Assembly: GCA_951813535.1 (NCBI GenBank)
Contig: OX638345.1
Span: 571,029-635,028 of the forward strand
DNA: 64,000 bases
Reading direction: 5' to 3'
Source of the DNA: an uncultured Dehalococcoidia bacterium
GTDB taxonomy: Bacteria; Chloroflexota; Dehalococcoidia; Lucifugimonadales; UBA3495
A model generated the notes under the pieces. It had not been told where the DNA came from. It made no database searches and saw nothing but the letters and a program-made list of their open reading frames with translations. The position numbers were made by a program, and so were the translations under genes. Positions within the stretch are counted from its first letter, which is position 1. Every line of letters starts with the position of its first letter. Below are positions 1 to 9,674 of the stretch, one piece after another.

Positions 1-1
1 C

Positions 2-1888
2 TGGAGGAGTAGCAAGGATTGGATCGACGAAGGGGCCGCAACATTTCTTCAAATATTACCGGAAATAGAGGAAATAAGGAATGTAAACACCTCAATAGTG
101 AGACTAAGCGCTGTAATGGAAGATATCGACATCGATCAAGATGATCTGTGCACCTCCGCCAAAACCATCGGTGAATTGGAAAACCTTGACGCGACAGTCG
201 ATACTATAGATGTAAGCTGCGACTATTTGCTGGGATGGGCGCTCTTCTTCGACCTGTATCTCGGTTTGGGCGAGCAGACTTTCCGGCAGGGCTTCCGCAA
301 CCTGTACCTGAAGTCGCAGGCGGAGGACTACTCGGATGACTGCGAGGGAACCGCGCTGGGCATCTGCCACCTGGTGGCGGCGTTCAAGGCCGACGTGTCC
401 GAAGTCGATGCGGCGAAGGTGGACGAGGTGGTGGCGCGGTGGTACGGGCCGCTGCCTCAGACTGGGGATGCCCCTCAGCTGACGCCGGCGCCAACGCCTC
501 AGCCGACCAGTTCGCCGGAGCCCAGCCCGATTGCTGGGCTGGAGCACGGGGAGTGGCTGGCAGACAACGAGCCGCTGCTCGCGGGCCGGATTGTTGAGCT
601 GCCTTGGATTGCTGACGGATTGGACGCAGGGGAGCTGGAACCCGCGCAGGACCTGGTGGACCTGGCAGTTTGGTACCCCGAGGTCTTCGCAATTGCCATC
701 AAACTCGACTGGCTGGGAGACGGCGTATCCGCCGAAGAGGCAGCGGCGCTGGATTCAGCGCGCTGGATGGCGTATTACGGGGACGAGTTGGCCCCTGCGG
801 TATTGCAAAAACCCTGGTTTGTCGACGGCATAACCGGCCACGAAGCGACGGTGGTTCAAAACCTCTACTGGCTGGTTTGGATCGAGGGCGACGTGGTCCG
901 GAAACACATCATCGAGGCGGCGATGCAGATACTTTCCATGCCATTCCTGGAAACCGTCTCCGGCGCAGACGCCCTGGCGGTAATGTCGCTGCGGAGGCTC
1001 GAGTACGACGATGAGGAAACCTTCTCGAAGGTGTTGGCTCATCCAAAGATCGATGACGGCATCACTGACGAAGAGGCGAAAATGGTCGCGCTGCTGGGGG
1101 GTACGTACTCCTACCGTCCGGAATCGGGGGATGTGTTGCTTCGTGGGGCAGGGGTTAGGGTGGAAGAACGTACCATTCAATTGCCCCTGGCTGGAGAAAC
1201 ATTGCTGTCTGTCGTGCGAATACGTGATCAGAACACGTCAAGCATGGATTTCCTCGAACACAGCGTCCGCATCATTGAGGAATTCATGGCCGCCGCTCTG
1301 CCCGCGACCTACATCGCCCTGTTCTACGACGATGCCGTGTTTCCAGGGTCAGGTAGCACCAACTTAGGCACCCACATGGCGATGCAGTTGCTGTATGACG
1401 TGGAGAACGGCGTTTGGTGGGATTATACCCCCTCTCACATCGCATATGGGGTGGCCCAATATTATTGGCGCGGCAGCAACAAATCTTGGCTCAACGCAGG
1501 AGCTGCTGAAATGCTGGGGAGCATCTCCGAATACGCCAGGGATGAGACGCCAATTGACGTGACCAACAACCCCTGCGCATCGGTCGAGACGATAGGGGAA
1601 CTGGAGGCGATGGACCCAGCAGAATTTGGAACCAGAGGGTTCAACTGCAACTACTCGCTGGGCGAGCAGATTTTCCTGGACCTTTACAACAGCCTGGGCG
1701 AGGAGACGTTCAGGCGCGGGTTCCGCAATCTGTACCTGAAGTCGCTGGCGGAGGACTACTCGGACGACTGCGAGGGGACGGATCTGGGCATCTGCCACCT
1801 GGTCGCTGCTTTCAAGGCCGATGTGACCGAAGCGCAGGCGGCAAAGGTGGATGAGATCGTGGCGCGGTGGTATGGGCCGCTGCCGTAG
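2..1888 (+). CDS. Secreted-type metalloprotease-like protein with duplicated domain, 5' end missing
   Basis: The frame is open from the window edge, so this is a 3' fragment of 628 residues. The GTG at 98 is only an internal alternative, because homologous sequence continues upstream of it. The protein holds two copies of one domain. Copy 1 (nt 2-454) and copy 2 (nt 1466-1888) share a Trp-containing GAA motif, a GFRNLYLKS block, an EDYSDDCEGT block and the ending VARWYGPLP. Between them lie a Pro/Thr-rich linker (about nt 475-530) and several degenerate repeats built on P-W-x-x-D-G. Copy 1 reads WIDEGAA, which resembles the glutamate zinc-ligand segment of gluzincin peptidases. Copy 2 reads WLNAGAA, and where HExxH would be expected it reads YGVAQ, so copy 2 looks catalytically dead. 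The function of the whole protein is unknown; peptidase ancestry is inferred from these motifs only. It converges with the next gene. Confidence 0.6.
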   Translation, partial: WRSSKDWIDEGAATFLQILPEIEEIRNVNTSIVRLSAVMEDIDIDQDDLCTSAKTIGELENLDATVDTIDVSCDYLLGWALFFDLYLGLGEQTFRQGFRNLYLKSQAEDYSDDCEGTALGICHLVAAFKADVSEVDAAKVDEVVARWYGPLPQTGDAPQLTPAPTPQPTSSPEPSPIAGLEHGEWLADNEPLLAGRIVELPWIADGLDAGELEPAQDLVDLAVWYPEVFAIAIKLDWLGDGVSAEEAAALDSARWMAYYGDELAPAVLQKPWFVDGITGHEATVVQNLYWLVWIEGDVVRKHIIEAAMQILSMPFLETVSGADALAVMSLRRLEYDDEETFSKVLAHPKIDDGITDEEAKMVALLGGTYSYRPESGDVLLRGAGVRVEERTIQLPLAGETLLSVVRIRDQNTSSMDFLEHSVRIIEEFMAAALPATYIALFYDDAVFPGSGSTNLGTHMAMQLLYDVENGVWWDYTPSHIAYGVAQYYWRGSNKSWLNAGAAEMLGSISEYARDETPIDVTNNPCASVETIGELEAMDPAEFGTRGFNCNYSLGEQIFLDLYNSLGEETFRRGFRNLYLKSLAEDYSDDCEGTDLGICHLVAAFKADVTEAQAAKVDEIVARWYGPLP

Positions 1889-1902
1889 GTGATAGGCCCG
1901 GT

Positions 1903-2598
1903 TTAGGGCGCTTCGGCGGTGTCCGGGCCGGCCGGCGGCATAAAGTCAGACATTGCCAGGACCACGTCGGGGAATGCCCGGGGGCTGATGCTCTCCTCCG
2001 CTCGGTAAGTGCGGACGGCCGCGTACTCCGCGCCGTTGGGCTCGGCGTAGGACGTCACTTCCTGCCCCCGCAGGTTGGCGACCCACACCTCCGGGATACC
2101 GGCCGCGGCGTACCGGGCCAGCTTGGCGCCGCGGTCGTAGGCCAGTGTGCTGTCCGCGACCTCGATGACCAGGTGGACGTCCGGCGGGAAATATGGCCCC
2201 ACCTCGCTCAAAGGACGCTCACGCAACACGGCAATATCAGGTTGCGGCGCGCTGCGGTCATTCAGGCGAATTGCCCCCTGCACCCGTACTATCGCCCTGC
2301 CTATCAATGAGGGAACGAACAATCGGGTAAGCCAGTCAGTGCAGGCTTCGTGAGGGTCGCCAATCGGCGGCATAATGACTGTCTCCCCGTCGATCAGTTC
2401 GATACGATCATCTTCATGCAGAATGCCGGCCCTCTCCATGGCCAGGTACTCGTCCACGGTGAAACGACGGCGACCCGCCAGCACCTCGGCTTGCTCCCCC
2501 GCGTCGATGATGCCGGCCCGGGCCAGGGCGGCGCACTCTTCGGAGCTGAACGGTCGCGCCGGCGGCATCCCGACCATCGTCAGCGTCGTTGTAGTCAT
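1903..2598 (-). CDS. Uma2 family (DUF820) predicted nuclease
   Basis: This 231-residue protein belongs to the Uma2 group of PD-(D/E)XK-fold predicted endonucleases. Family hallmarks are visible: PDIAVLRERP (first acidic residue), HLVIEVADST (second acidic residue), then D..AKLARYAAAGIPEVWV, the usual Lys-Tyr-AGI-x-E-x-W signature. The start at 2598 is preferred over an in-frame ATG at 2655 because GGAGGA lies just upstream of it. The N-terminal segment carries the EEC..L.RAGII and FTVDEY..ME.AGIL elements common in bacterial members. It is a single gene convergent with the protease-like gene and divergent from acs. Members are usually lone genes in large paralogous sets and their biological role is not settled. 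Two further members occur in this window. Confidence 0.85.
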   Translation of the reverse strand: MTTTTLTMVGMPPARPFSSEECAALARAGIIDAGEQAEVLAGRRRFTVDEYLAMERAGILHEDDRIELIDGETVIMPPIGDPHEACTDWLTRLFVPSLIGRAIVRVQGAIRLNDRSAPQPDIAVLRERPLSEVGPYFPPDVHLVIEVADSTLAYDRGAKLARYAAAGIPEVWVANLRGQEVTSYAEPNGAEYAAVRTYRAEESISPRAFPDVVLAMSDFMPPAGPDTAEAP

Positions 2599-2721
2599 CA
2601 GGGATTCCTCCGCCCGGGTCTGCGCCGTGGGCACTTGATGAGCGAATCTTATCATGCCGGCGATGTGCTAATATCTGCCCGTGATTGACACTGTCGTTAC
2701 CCGCTCCGGAGGTCCTTTACC

Positions 2722-4674
<1,953 letters not shown>

Positions 4675-4695
4675 GGCGCCAATCCAACGATAAAA

Positions 4696-4728
4696 CGATG
4701 CCCCCATCCGCAAAGGATGGGGGCATCG
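4696..4728. terminator. Bidirectional hairpin terminator
   Basis: A perfect 14-bp stem (4696-4709 with 4715-4728) with a 5-nt loop sits between acs and the convergent micro-gene. On the minus strand the stem is followed directly by TTTT (complement of 4692-4695), a typical intrinsic-terminator tail. On the plus strand the tail is poor in T. It should end the minus-strand transcript of the small genes and probably acs as well. Confidence 0.85.
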
Positions 4729-4738
4729 TACTTGGATA

Positions 4739-4837
4739 TTATGCTAAGTAGTAAATAGCGCTGATCAAAGCAATTATAAACATAGCATTTATTGATAATC
4801 TGAACTTGAAGCGTTTGTTCATCAATTCCATTTTCAT
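4739..4837 (-). CDS. 32-residue hydrophobic micro-protein
   Basis: This short open frame is supported mainly by its start. AAGGAGGTGA, a full-consensus Shine-Dalgarno sequence, lies about 8 nt before the ATG at 4837. The product begins MKMELMNKRFKFR (basic N-terminus), continues with one hydrophobic segment (NAMFIIALISAIYYLA) and ends in TAA at 4739, right beside the T-tract of the hairpin terminator. The layout fits a single-span membrane micro-protein of the leader or toxin size class, but no family is recognised. The codons are AT-rich, unlike the neighbouring genes. It lies inside the island between the two acs 3'-end copies. Confidence 0.6.
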   Translation of the reverse strand: MKMELMNKRFKFRLSINAMFIIALISAIYYLA

Positions 4838-4953
4838 AGCTTCTCACCTCCTTCTCGCAGGTTTAGATATTTGGTAATACAGTCAGTAGCCGATTGAATC
4901 TGCGCTGCTAGGCAGTTCTTCCTATGACATAAAAAAGCCGCCTCTGTTTTCAA

Positions 4954-5184
4954 TTAAGACGCGACGGCGCCGCTTCTTCTGACCGCAAGGCGCGAGCCGG
5001 CGAACCCAAGGAGCGCTCCCACCGAAGCCTTTATCATCCAGTCGGCAATGTTAAGCAGGATCTCCCTTGCCGGGGTCATATCCTCCGCCGGAACCGGTGC
5101 CATCCACACCAGCACGCCACCACCCACGAGCATTAATGCCGAAAGGAGGCCAATTACGCCAACGGTGGTGCTCCTGCCATTCAC
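4954..5184 (-). CDS. Small two-span membrane protein
   Basis: This 76-residue protein starts at a GTG that overlaps the TGA of the preceding gene (GTGA overlap at 5181-5184), so translation is probably coupled. A first hydrophobic segment covers about residues 8-28. A short acidic loop ([11 protein letters not shown]) follows, then a second membrane segment (about 45-68, ending in basic residues RLAVRRS). The size and two-span topology are holin-like, but no family is recognised and that reading is speculative. After the TAA stop the minus strand runs into a short GC-rich partial hairpin and TTTTTT (around 4930-4945), a possible weak terminator. It is part of the island between the acs repeats. 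Confidence 0.55.
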   Translation of the reverse strand: MNGRSTTVGVIGLLSALMLVGGGVLVWMAPVPAEDMTPAREILLNIADWMIKASVGALLGFAGSRLAVRRSGAVAS

Positions 5185-5360
5185 GCCTGTCCCACCTCAG
5201 CTTGGCTATCGCTGGCACCTGCCGATATGGATGTTGATGCATCCGGCCTGCTCTTGCCGCTCGTCCAGATACCATGCAGCAGCAAGCCAATGCTTCCGAA
5301 CAGCATGATTAATCCGACCACGATCATGGTCATCCCAAGGATCGGCTCAAACAGTTCCAT
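5181..5360 (-). CDS. Small one-span membrane protein
   Basis: The product is 59 residues. The start MELFEPILG at 5360 is chosen over longer in-frame starts because the upstream residues are low-complexity and Arg-rich, and because a G-rich ribosome-binding-like stretch lies about 8 nt before it. One membrane segment (about residues 9-30) precedes a polar Ser/Ala-rich tail. The stop overlaps the start of the 76-residue gene by 4 nt, so the two form a coupled pair. No family is recognised. Both may belong to a decayed or cryptic mobile insertion downstream of acs. Confidence 0.5.
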   Translation of the reverse strand: MELFEPILGMTMIVVGLIMLFGSIGLLLHGIWTSGKSRPDASTSISAGASDSQAEVGQA

Positions 5361-5426
5361 GTCCGTTACCCCCGTTGACCAACCGTATGTGCGGATTCTA
5401 TCACGAGCACGCCACCGTCGGCGCTG

Positions 5427-5564
5427 TCCCAAGACCCGCAGCGGCAAGATCATGCGCCGCCTGCTGCGCGACGTGGCCGAGGGCCGGGCTCTGGGCGACA
5501 CGACCACCCTGGCCGACCCGGCGGTGGTGGAGATGCTGAAGGAGCAGTACGGCGACGAGGACTA
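5427..5564 (+). pseudogene. Direct repeat copy 2: detached acs 3' end
   Basis: This segment can only encode the last 45 residues of Acs, starting at the Pro-Lys-Thr-Arg-Ser-Gly-Lys motif and ending in TAG at 5565. No upstream acs sequence is attached: the bases before 5427 are unrelated. A strong terminator follows at 5602-5630, as expected for the original end of acs. The simplest reading is that this is the ancestral gene end, displaced by the 0.75-kb insertion, while copy 1 came with the insert. The synonymous-only divergence fits exchange with an acs allele from a relative. A decayed tandem second acs is the alternative. Confidence 0.85.
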
Positions 5565-5601
5565 GCGCCGGCAGCTATCCTCGCAACGCGAGATTGTGAA
5601 G

Positions 5602-5630
5602 AAGGCCCTCTCCGGGACGGAGAGGGCCTT
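5602..5630 (+). terminator. Intrinsic terminator after the detached acs end
   Basis: A 13-bp GC-rich stem (5602-5614 with 5618-5630) has a 3-nt loop and is followed by a short T-containing tail. It lies 37 nt after the TAG of the second acs 3' copy, the position expected for the native acs terminator. Confidence 0.75.
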
Positions 5631-5774
5631 TATCAATGCCCGAAAATCGCGCTGGCTTTACGCGACGGGGTCCGGTTTCTTCGTGCTATGTTGGCCGGGA
5701 GAGTTTCACATCAATCGTGTCTGCGGACGTTGGTTTTTCTCTCGCCATTTGGCGTTGATTTTGGACGGAATCTC

Positions 5775-6788
5775 ATGACTGCCCCCGCGCCCTACAACAA
5801 CCACAGCCTGGTGGGAGAAGCTCTGCGACTGTTGGCCGCCGGGCTTGGTCCCTATGTAGCCGGCAAGATGAACGAGGCCGTGGCCTCAGGTCGGTATATC
5901 CCCGACGACTCCGAGGCGATCAGCGAGATTGCCGGCGATATCGCGGTAACCCTGCGCGTGATGGTCGCCGCGTGGAACGACGTGTTCCGCGACCACCTGG
6001 GACCTGTTGAACGCAGCCTGGTGTCCGAGATCCGTGAAATTCGCAATTGCTGGGCACACCAGGAGGCCTTCGACGACGACGACCTGGACCGCGCCCTGGA
6101 CTCCATCGGACGGTTGCTGGCCGCCGTCGGCGCCATCGATCAGGCCAAGCGCATCGACGGAGCCAAGCATCGCCTTCGCCTGAGGCGCTACGGTGCAGCG
6201 TCGTCCAATACAACCGCCCCGGACGGTTCCGCGCCCGAGCCGGAAGGCGAACCAGAACCACCCGACCAGCCCGTCGTACCGCAGCGGTCGGATAGTGTCA
6301 CCGATACCGTCACGCGACGGGCCGCTGCGCACAGTCCTGATGTCGACGACCAGCCAGTGCATAGCGCGGCTGTCGATGAAAGCACGCAGGAACACATCCA
6401 CAAGGGCGTCGACTACAGGCGTCGGGAGCACTTCGGCCACGCCATGGCGGAGTTTGAGCAGGCGCTCAGCATCAACCCCGAGCGGGCCGACGCCTGGTTT
6501 CATCGGGGTATGACCTGGGGTCTGATGGGCGAACATGGGCGGGCCATCGCCGACTTCAACCGCGCCGTCGCAATCGCGCCGCTATATGCCGAGGCCTACA
6601 ACTGTCGCGGGTACGCCCATTTTTGTCTGGGCGAATACCGGCGGGCGGTGGAGGACCTGGAACGGGCCAGCCGGTTGAATCCCGACGACGAGTTGATCCA
6701 GGGGAACCTACAGCAGGCCCGTCTTCGCTTCCTGCAACAGCCGGGAAACCCCGACGCAACGCGGCACGGCTCCGGGCCGGTCCAATAG
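5775..6788 (+). CDS. Swt1-type HEPN domain protein with TPR repeats
   Basis: This 337-residue protein has an N-terminal all-helical domain (about residues 5-135) matching the Swt1-like HEPN family. It contains LVGEALRLL, WNDVFRD, then RSLVSEIREIRNCWAHQE. The RNCWAH core is the R-x4-H motif associated with RNase activity in HEPN proteins. A low-complexity Pro/Glu linker follows, and then about three TPR units (about residues 215-320) with the usual Ala/Gly/Tyr pattern (AWFHRGMTWGLMGEHGRAI). The start at 5775 is preceded by GGACGGA. HEPN domains commonly occur in toxins and defence proteins, and a TPR tail suggests a protein-sensing partner. No antitoxin candidate is adjacent. Confidence 0.8.
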   Translation: MTAPAPYNNHSLVGEALRLLAAGLGPYVAGKMNEAVASGRYIPDDSEAISEIAGDIAVTLRVMVAAWNDVFRDHLGPVERSLVSEIREIRNCWAHQEAFDDDDLDRALDSIGRLLAAVGAIDQAKRIDGAKHRLRLRRYGAASSNTTAPDGSAPEPEGEPEPPDQPVVPQRSDSVTDTVTRRAAAHSPDVDDQPVHSAAVDESTQEHIHKGVDYRRREHFGHAMAEFEQALSINPERADAWFHRGMTWGLMGEHGRAIADFNRAVAIAPLYAEAYNCRGYAHFCLGEYRRAVEDLERASRLNPDDELIQGNLQQARLRFLQQPGNPDATRHGSGPVQ

Positions 6789-6843
6789 CGCGATCTCCCC
6801 GCTGGCGCCGGGTCAAAGTCGACCCGAGTCGAAGGGCGTGGTT

Positions 6844-8214
6844 TTACTGGCGCGGCTCGAGTTCGTCGAGGTCTTCCAGCAGGGATGACATGACGTCCGG
6901 GTCCGCTGCCTCGTAGCGGGGGCCGTAGTAGTAGTGCTGGAAACCTCCGACGATCCGCCCCACCGGCGGGTCGGGTAGGGTCTCCCTGACATCCCGCCGG
7001 TGTTCCTCGGGGGTCTGGGAACCGCGACGGGGGAACCCGACGGCGTTGGCAACCTCCAGCATCCGGTGATACACCTCGCGAGGCGTGGTCGGCGGCGGAC
7101 GGCGACGGCGGAGTCCCGAGGCGCGGGACATCCATCCGGACAGGGTATCGGACAGGTCCTGACCAGCGCCTCCCCAGGTGAAAATGGACTCGCGAATCTC
7201 GCTGTCAGCGTAGTCGCCGCCAACGAGTCGGCGGCGTCGGAACATGCGGTACAGGATCCAGCCGGCCAGAGACAGCGCGGCCAGGAAGGCCAGCCACTTG
7301 ATGACGGTGAGGATCACGCTGGGCGGACCGTCTCCCTCGACCTCGCGGAGGCTTTCGTGGAATTCCTGGATCTGGAGGCGGGCCAACTCCAGACCACTGA
7401 GATCGCCACCGCCAAAAAGACTGGAAACCCAGTTGCCCACGGCGACGAGACCGGCCGCCACGAGCCCCAACAAGAGGAGAACGGGACGGAGCGTCCACAG
7501 GCCGAGGAAAGCAACCCCTTTCAGGATGGCCCGGGTAGCATCGTCCAGCCCGCCCACGCCGATTGCCCCCAGGATCACGGCGAGCAGCAGCACGCCGCCG
7601 ACGCTGAACAGGATGGCCAGCATCCAGCCGCGGTTCATGCTACCGGCGCCGCCTTCGGCCGCAAACCGGCTGATGGCCAGCCCGGCGAGGCCGGTGGCGA
7701 AAAACACCAACAGCGCCGGCAGACGGATGATCGCAGCCGGCAGCAGAGTGTCGGCGGCCACGGCGACGATGATGACCACCACACCCCGGACAAAAGCGTT
7801 GCGGATAACGTCCAGCGTGACGTCGTCCCGGGCGATGGCAGTGCCTCGCCACCACAGCAGCAGCATGAAGATGGCCGACAGACCGAGGGCCGCCGCGGTG
7901 CGCAGATCGCCGGAAAGCACCTGACCGATGGGAAACCAGCCGGCGCCCATGCTGAGGCCAGCCAGAACCAGCACCGACACCGCGCTCAGACCCAGACCGA
8001 TGATCCCCCGGAGGTTGAGGGAGAACCGGATGGTCTGGACGTACCAGGACAGGATGAACGACCATCCCACGGCGAGCATGGCGATACCCAGCGGGACGGC
8101 GGCGTCGGGCAACCGGATGACGTTGGCGAACAGGCGGCAGCCCAGATACACCGCGAAACCCTCCAGGAAGAGGGCAATGCATGCGATGAGAGCGGAGCGA
8201 GCAAAGGCGCCCAT
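6844..8214 (-). CDS. DUF4129-domain polytopic membrane protein
   Basis: This 456-residue protein has about eight to nine hydrophobic segments in its first 275 residues and another at about 315-330. A soluble C-terminal domain carries the DUF4129 pattern: PREVYHRMLEVANAVGFPR, then TPEEH, then a Tyr-rich YYYGP stretch. In many bacteria DUF4129 proteins are encoded with DUF58 and MoxR-type ATPase genes and transglutaminase-like proteins. Here the DUF58 gene lies 24 nt upstream on the same strand, so the two are very likely co-transcribed. No MoxR ATPase gene is adjacent. The biochemical role is not established. Confidence 0.8.
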   Translation of the reverse strand: MGAFARSALIACIALFLEGFAVYLGCRLFANVIRLPDAAVPLGIAMLAVGWSFILSWYVQTIRFSLNLRGIIGLGLSAVSVLVLAGLSMGAGWFPIGQVLSGDLRTAAALGLSAIFMLLLWWRGTAIARDDVTLDVIRNAFVRGVVVIIVAVAADTLLPAAIIRLPALLVFFATGLAGLAISRFAAEGGAGSMNRGWMLAILFSVGGVLLLAVILGAIGVGGLDDATRAILKGVAFLGLWTLRPVLLLLGLVAAGLVAVGNWVSSLFGGGDLSGLELARLQIQEFHESLREVEGDGPPSVILTVIKWLAFLAALSLAGWILYRMFRRRRLVGGDYADSEIRESIFTWGGAGQDLSDTLSGWMSRASGLRRRRPPPTTPREVYHRMLEVANAVGFPRRGSQTPEEHRRDVRETLPDPPVGRIVGGFQHYYYGPRYEAADPDVMSSLLEDLDELEPRQ

Positions 8215-8238
8215 GATGGTCCGGACGGCGGGTGGGCG

Positions 8239-9522
8239 CTAATCGGCTGTTTCGGAGGAAACCACAGACGGCTCTCCGACGGGATCGCCCGACCAATCGT
8301 CGCGCCAGATGTCCTCCAGGTTTGACAGGCTGGAGCCGGTCAGAAAGACGGGCACCTCTGCCGGCAGTTCGGACGCGGCGGGTCCCGGCGGGCCGTCGCC
8401 GGCATAGAACACCGCGACCCGATTGCCGCGACGGCGAATCTGTTCCGTCTCACGGACCACCGCGGGGGACAGTATGGCGGTTACCACCACGACCGTGGCA
8501 TCGGCGGCAAGAGCGTCGGTTTCCGCACGCAGCACGGCCGACAACTCGGCAACCCAGAAGGGACCAGCCATGGCCAGCGACTCCAGCACCGCCTCCAGTT
8601 GCAGGCTCCCGCCACCGGAGGGCACGGACATCCACTTGCTGGAGTAGGACGCCACGGCGTTGCTGACCAGCCCGAAGGTGTAGCCCTCGCGTTCGGCGTA
8701 TTCAGCCACCGAGGCGGCGACGGTGACGGCGCGCTCGAAGAGCCGGCGATTGCTGCCCTGCCAGGCGGAGTCGCCGGTGCGGGCGTTGAGCGCAATGAGC
8801 ATGTGGCGGGTGGCGGCCGGCTCGAAGATGCGGGCCTCTACTTTCCCGTGACGGGCGGTTGCCTTCCAGTCGATGCGCTTCAATGGATCGGTGGGACGGT
8901 AGTCGCGCAGGCCGACAAAACGGCTGGGGTCGTCCTGGATGAGACGGCGGCCGCGGCTGGCTCCCAGGGGGCGCTCCCACAGTACCATCATCTCGCGGAG
9001 ATCGACGATACGGGGATAGACCAGCAGGTATTCGACGTCGGGAACGTGTTTTTCGGCGGCGGAGATGCCAAACATATCGCCGCTGCGCAGTCGGGCCGGG
9101 CCGATGCGATGATTGCCCCGGGCCCGGCAGCGCACCTGATATCGCCAGGTGACGCGCTGGTAAGGCAGCAGCGACGTGGTGATCCGGTGGTCCAGTTCCG
9201 CCTCCGCGCCGACGCCGCGCTGATGGGTGCCGCCAGTCAGCAGCCCGATGGGAAAGGCGTCGGATATGTCCAGCCAGATCATGGGCAGTATCTTGCCGTT
9301 GTCGACAGTGATGTAATAGTCCACCACGTCACCGATGAAGGCGCGACGGCGCTCCAGGCGGCGGCGGTAGGTCAGGCGGCCGAAGGCGTACCGGGGCCAG
9401 TGCTTGCCGGTGATCCAGATGAGCAGGACGAGCACGCCCACCACGATCAGCAGCAACTGGCTGGCCAGGAGACCGGCCAGGATCAGAATGGCGGCGGCGA
9501 TGGCCCACAGGTCGCTCAGCAT
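8239..9522 (-). CDS. DUF58 domain protein
   Basis: The 427-residue product has two N-terminal membrane segments (about residues 5-45), then a soluble part. That part holds the DUF58 signature DPSRFVGLRDYRPTDPLKRI followed by DWKATARHG and the start of a von Willebrand A-like fold (HMLIALNART). The start MLSDLW at 9522 puts the first membrane segment at the N-terminus; an in-frame extension to 9612 has no coding look. DUF58 proteins are usually partnered with a MoxR AAA ATPase, which is absent here. It is operonic with the DUF4129 gene. Confidence 0.85.
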   Translation of the reverse strand: MLSDLWAIAAAILILAGLLASQLLLIVVGVLVLLIWITGKHWPRYAFGRLTYRRRLERRRAFIGDVVDYYITVDNGKILPMIWLDISDAFPIGLLTGGTHQRGVGAEAELDHRITTSLLPYQRVTWRYQVRCRARGNHRIGPARLRSGDMFGISAAEKHVPDVEYLLVYPRIVDLREMMVLWERPLGASRGRRLIQDDPSRFVGLRDYRPTDPLKRIDWKATARHGKVEARIFEPAATRHMLIALNARTGDSAWQGSNRRLFERAVTVAASVAEYAEREGYTFGLVSNAVASYSSKWMSVPSGGGSLQLEAVLESLAMAGPFWVAELSAVLRAETDALAADATVVVVTAILSPAVVRETEQIRRRGNRVAVFYAGDGPPGPAASELPAEVPVFLTGSSLSNLEDIWRDDWSGDPVGEPSVVSSETAD

Positions 9523-9674
9523 GGCCGCAGGATAACCGATTTGGGGATGCGGGTCATCCGAAAGCCGGCAGGTCTCACGAACCGGGCCCAGCAGGATCTG
9601 AAGATAGCCCACACCAACAGATCAGACGCAACGGGTTGCAGAGGCTCGATGATCCCGCAGACTGGATGCGCGAA

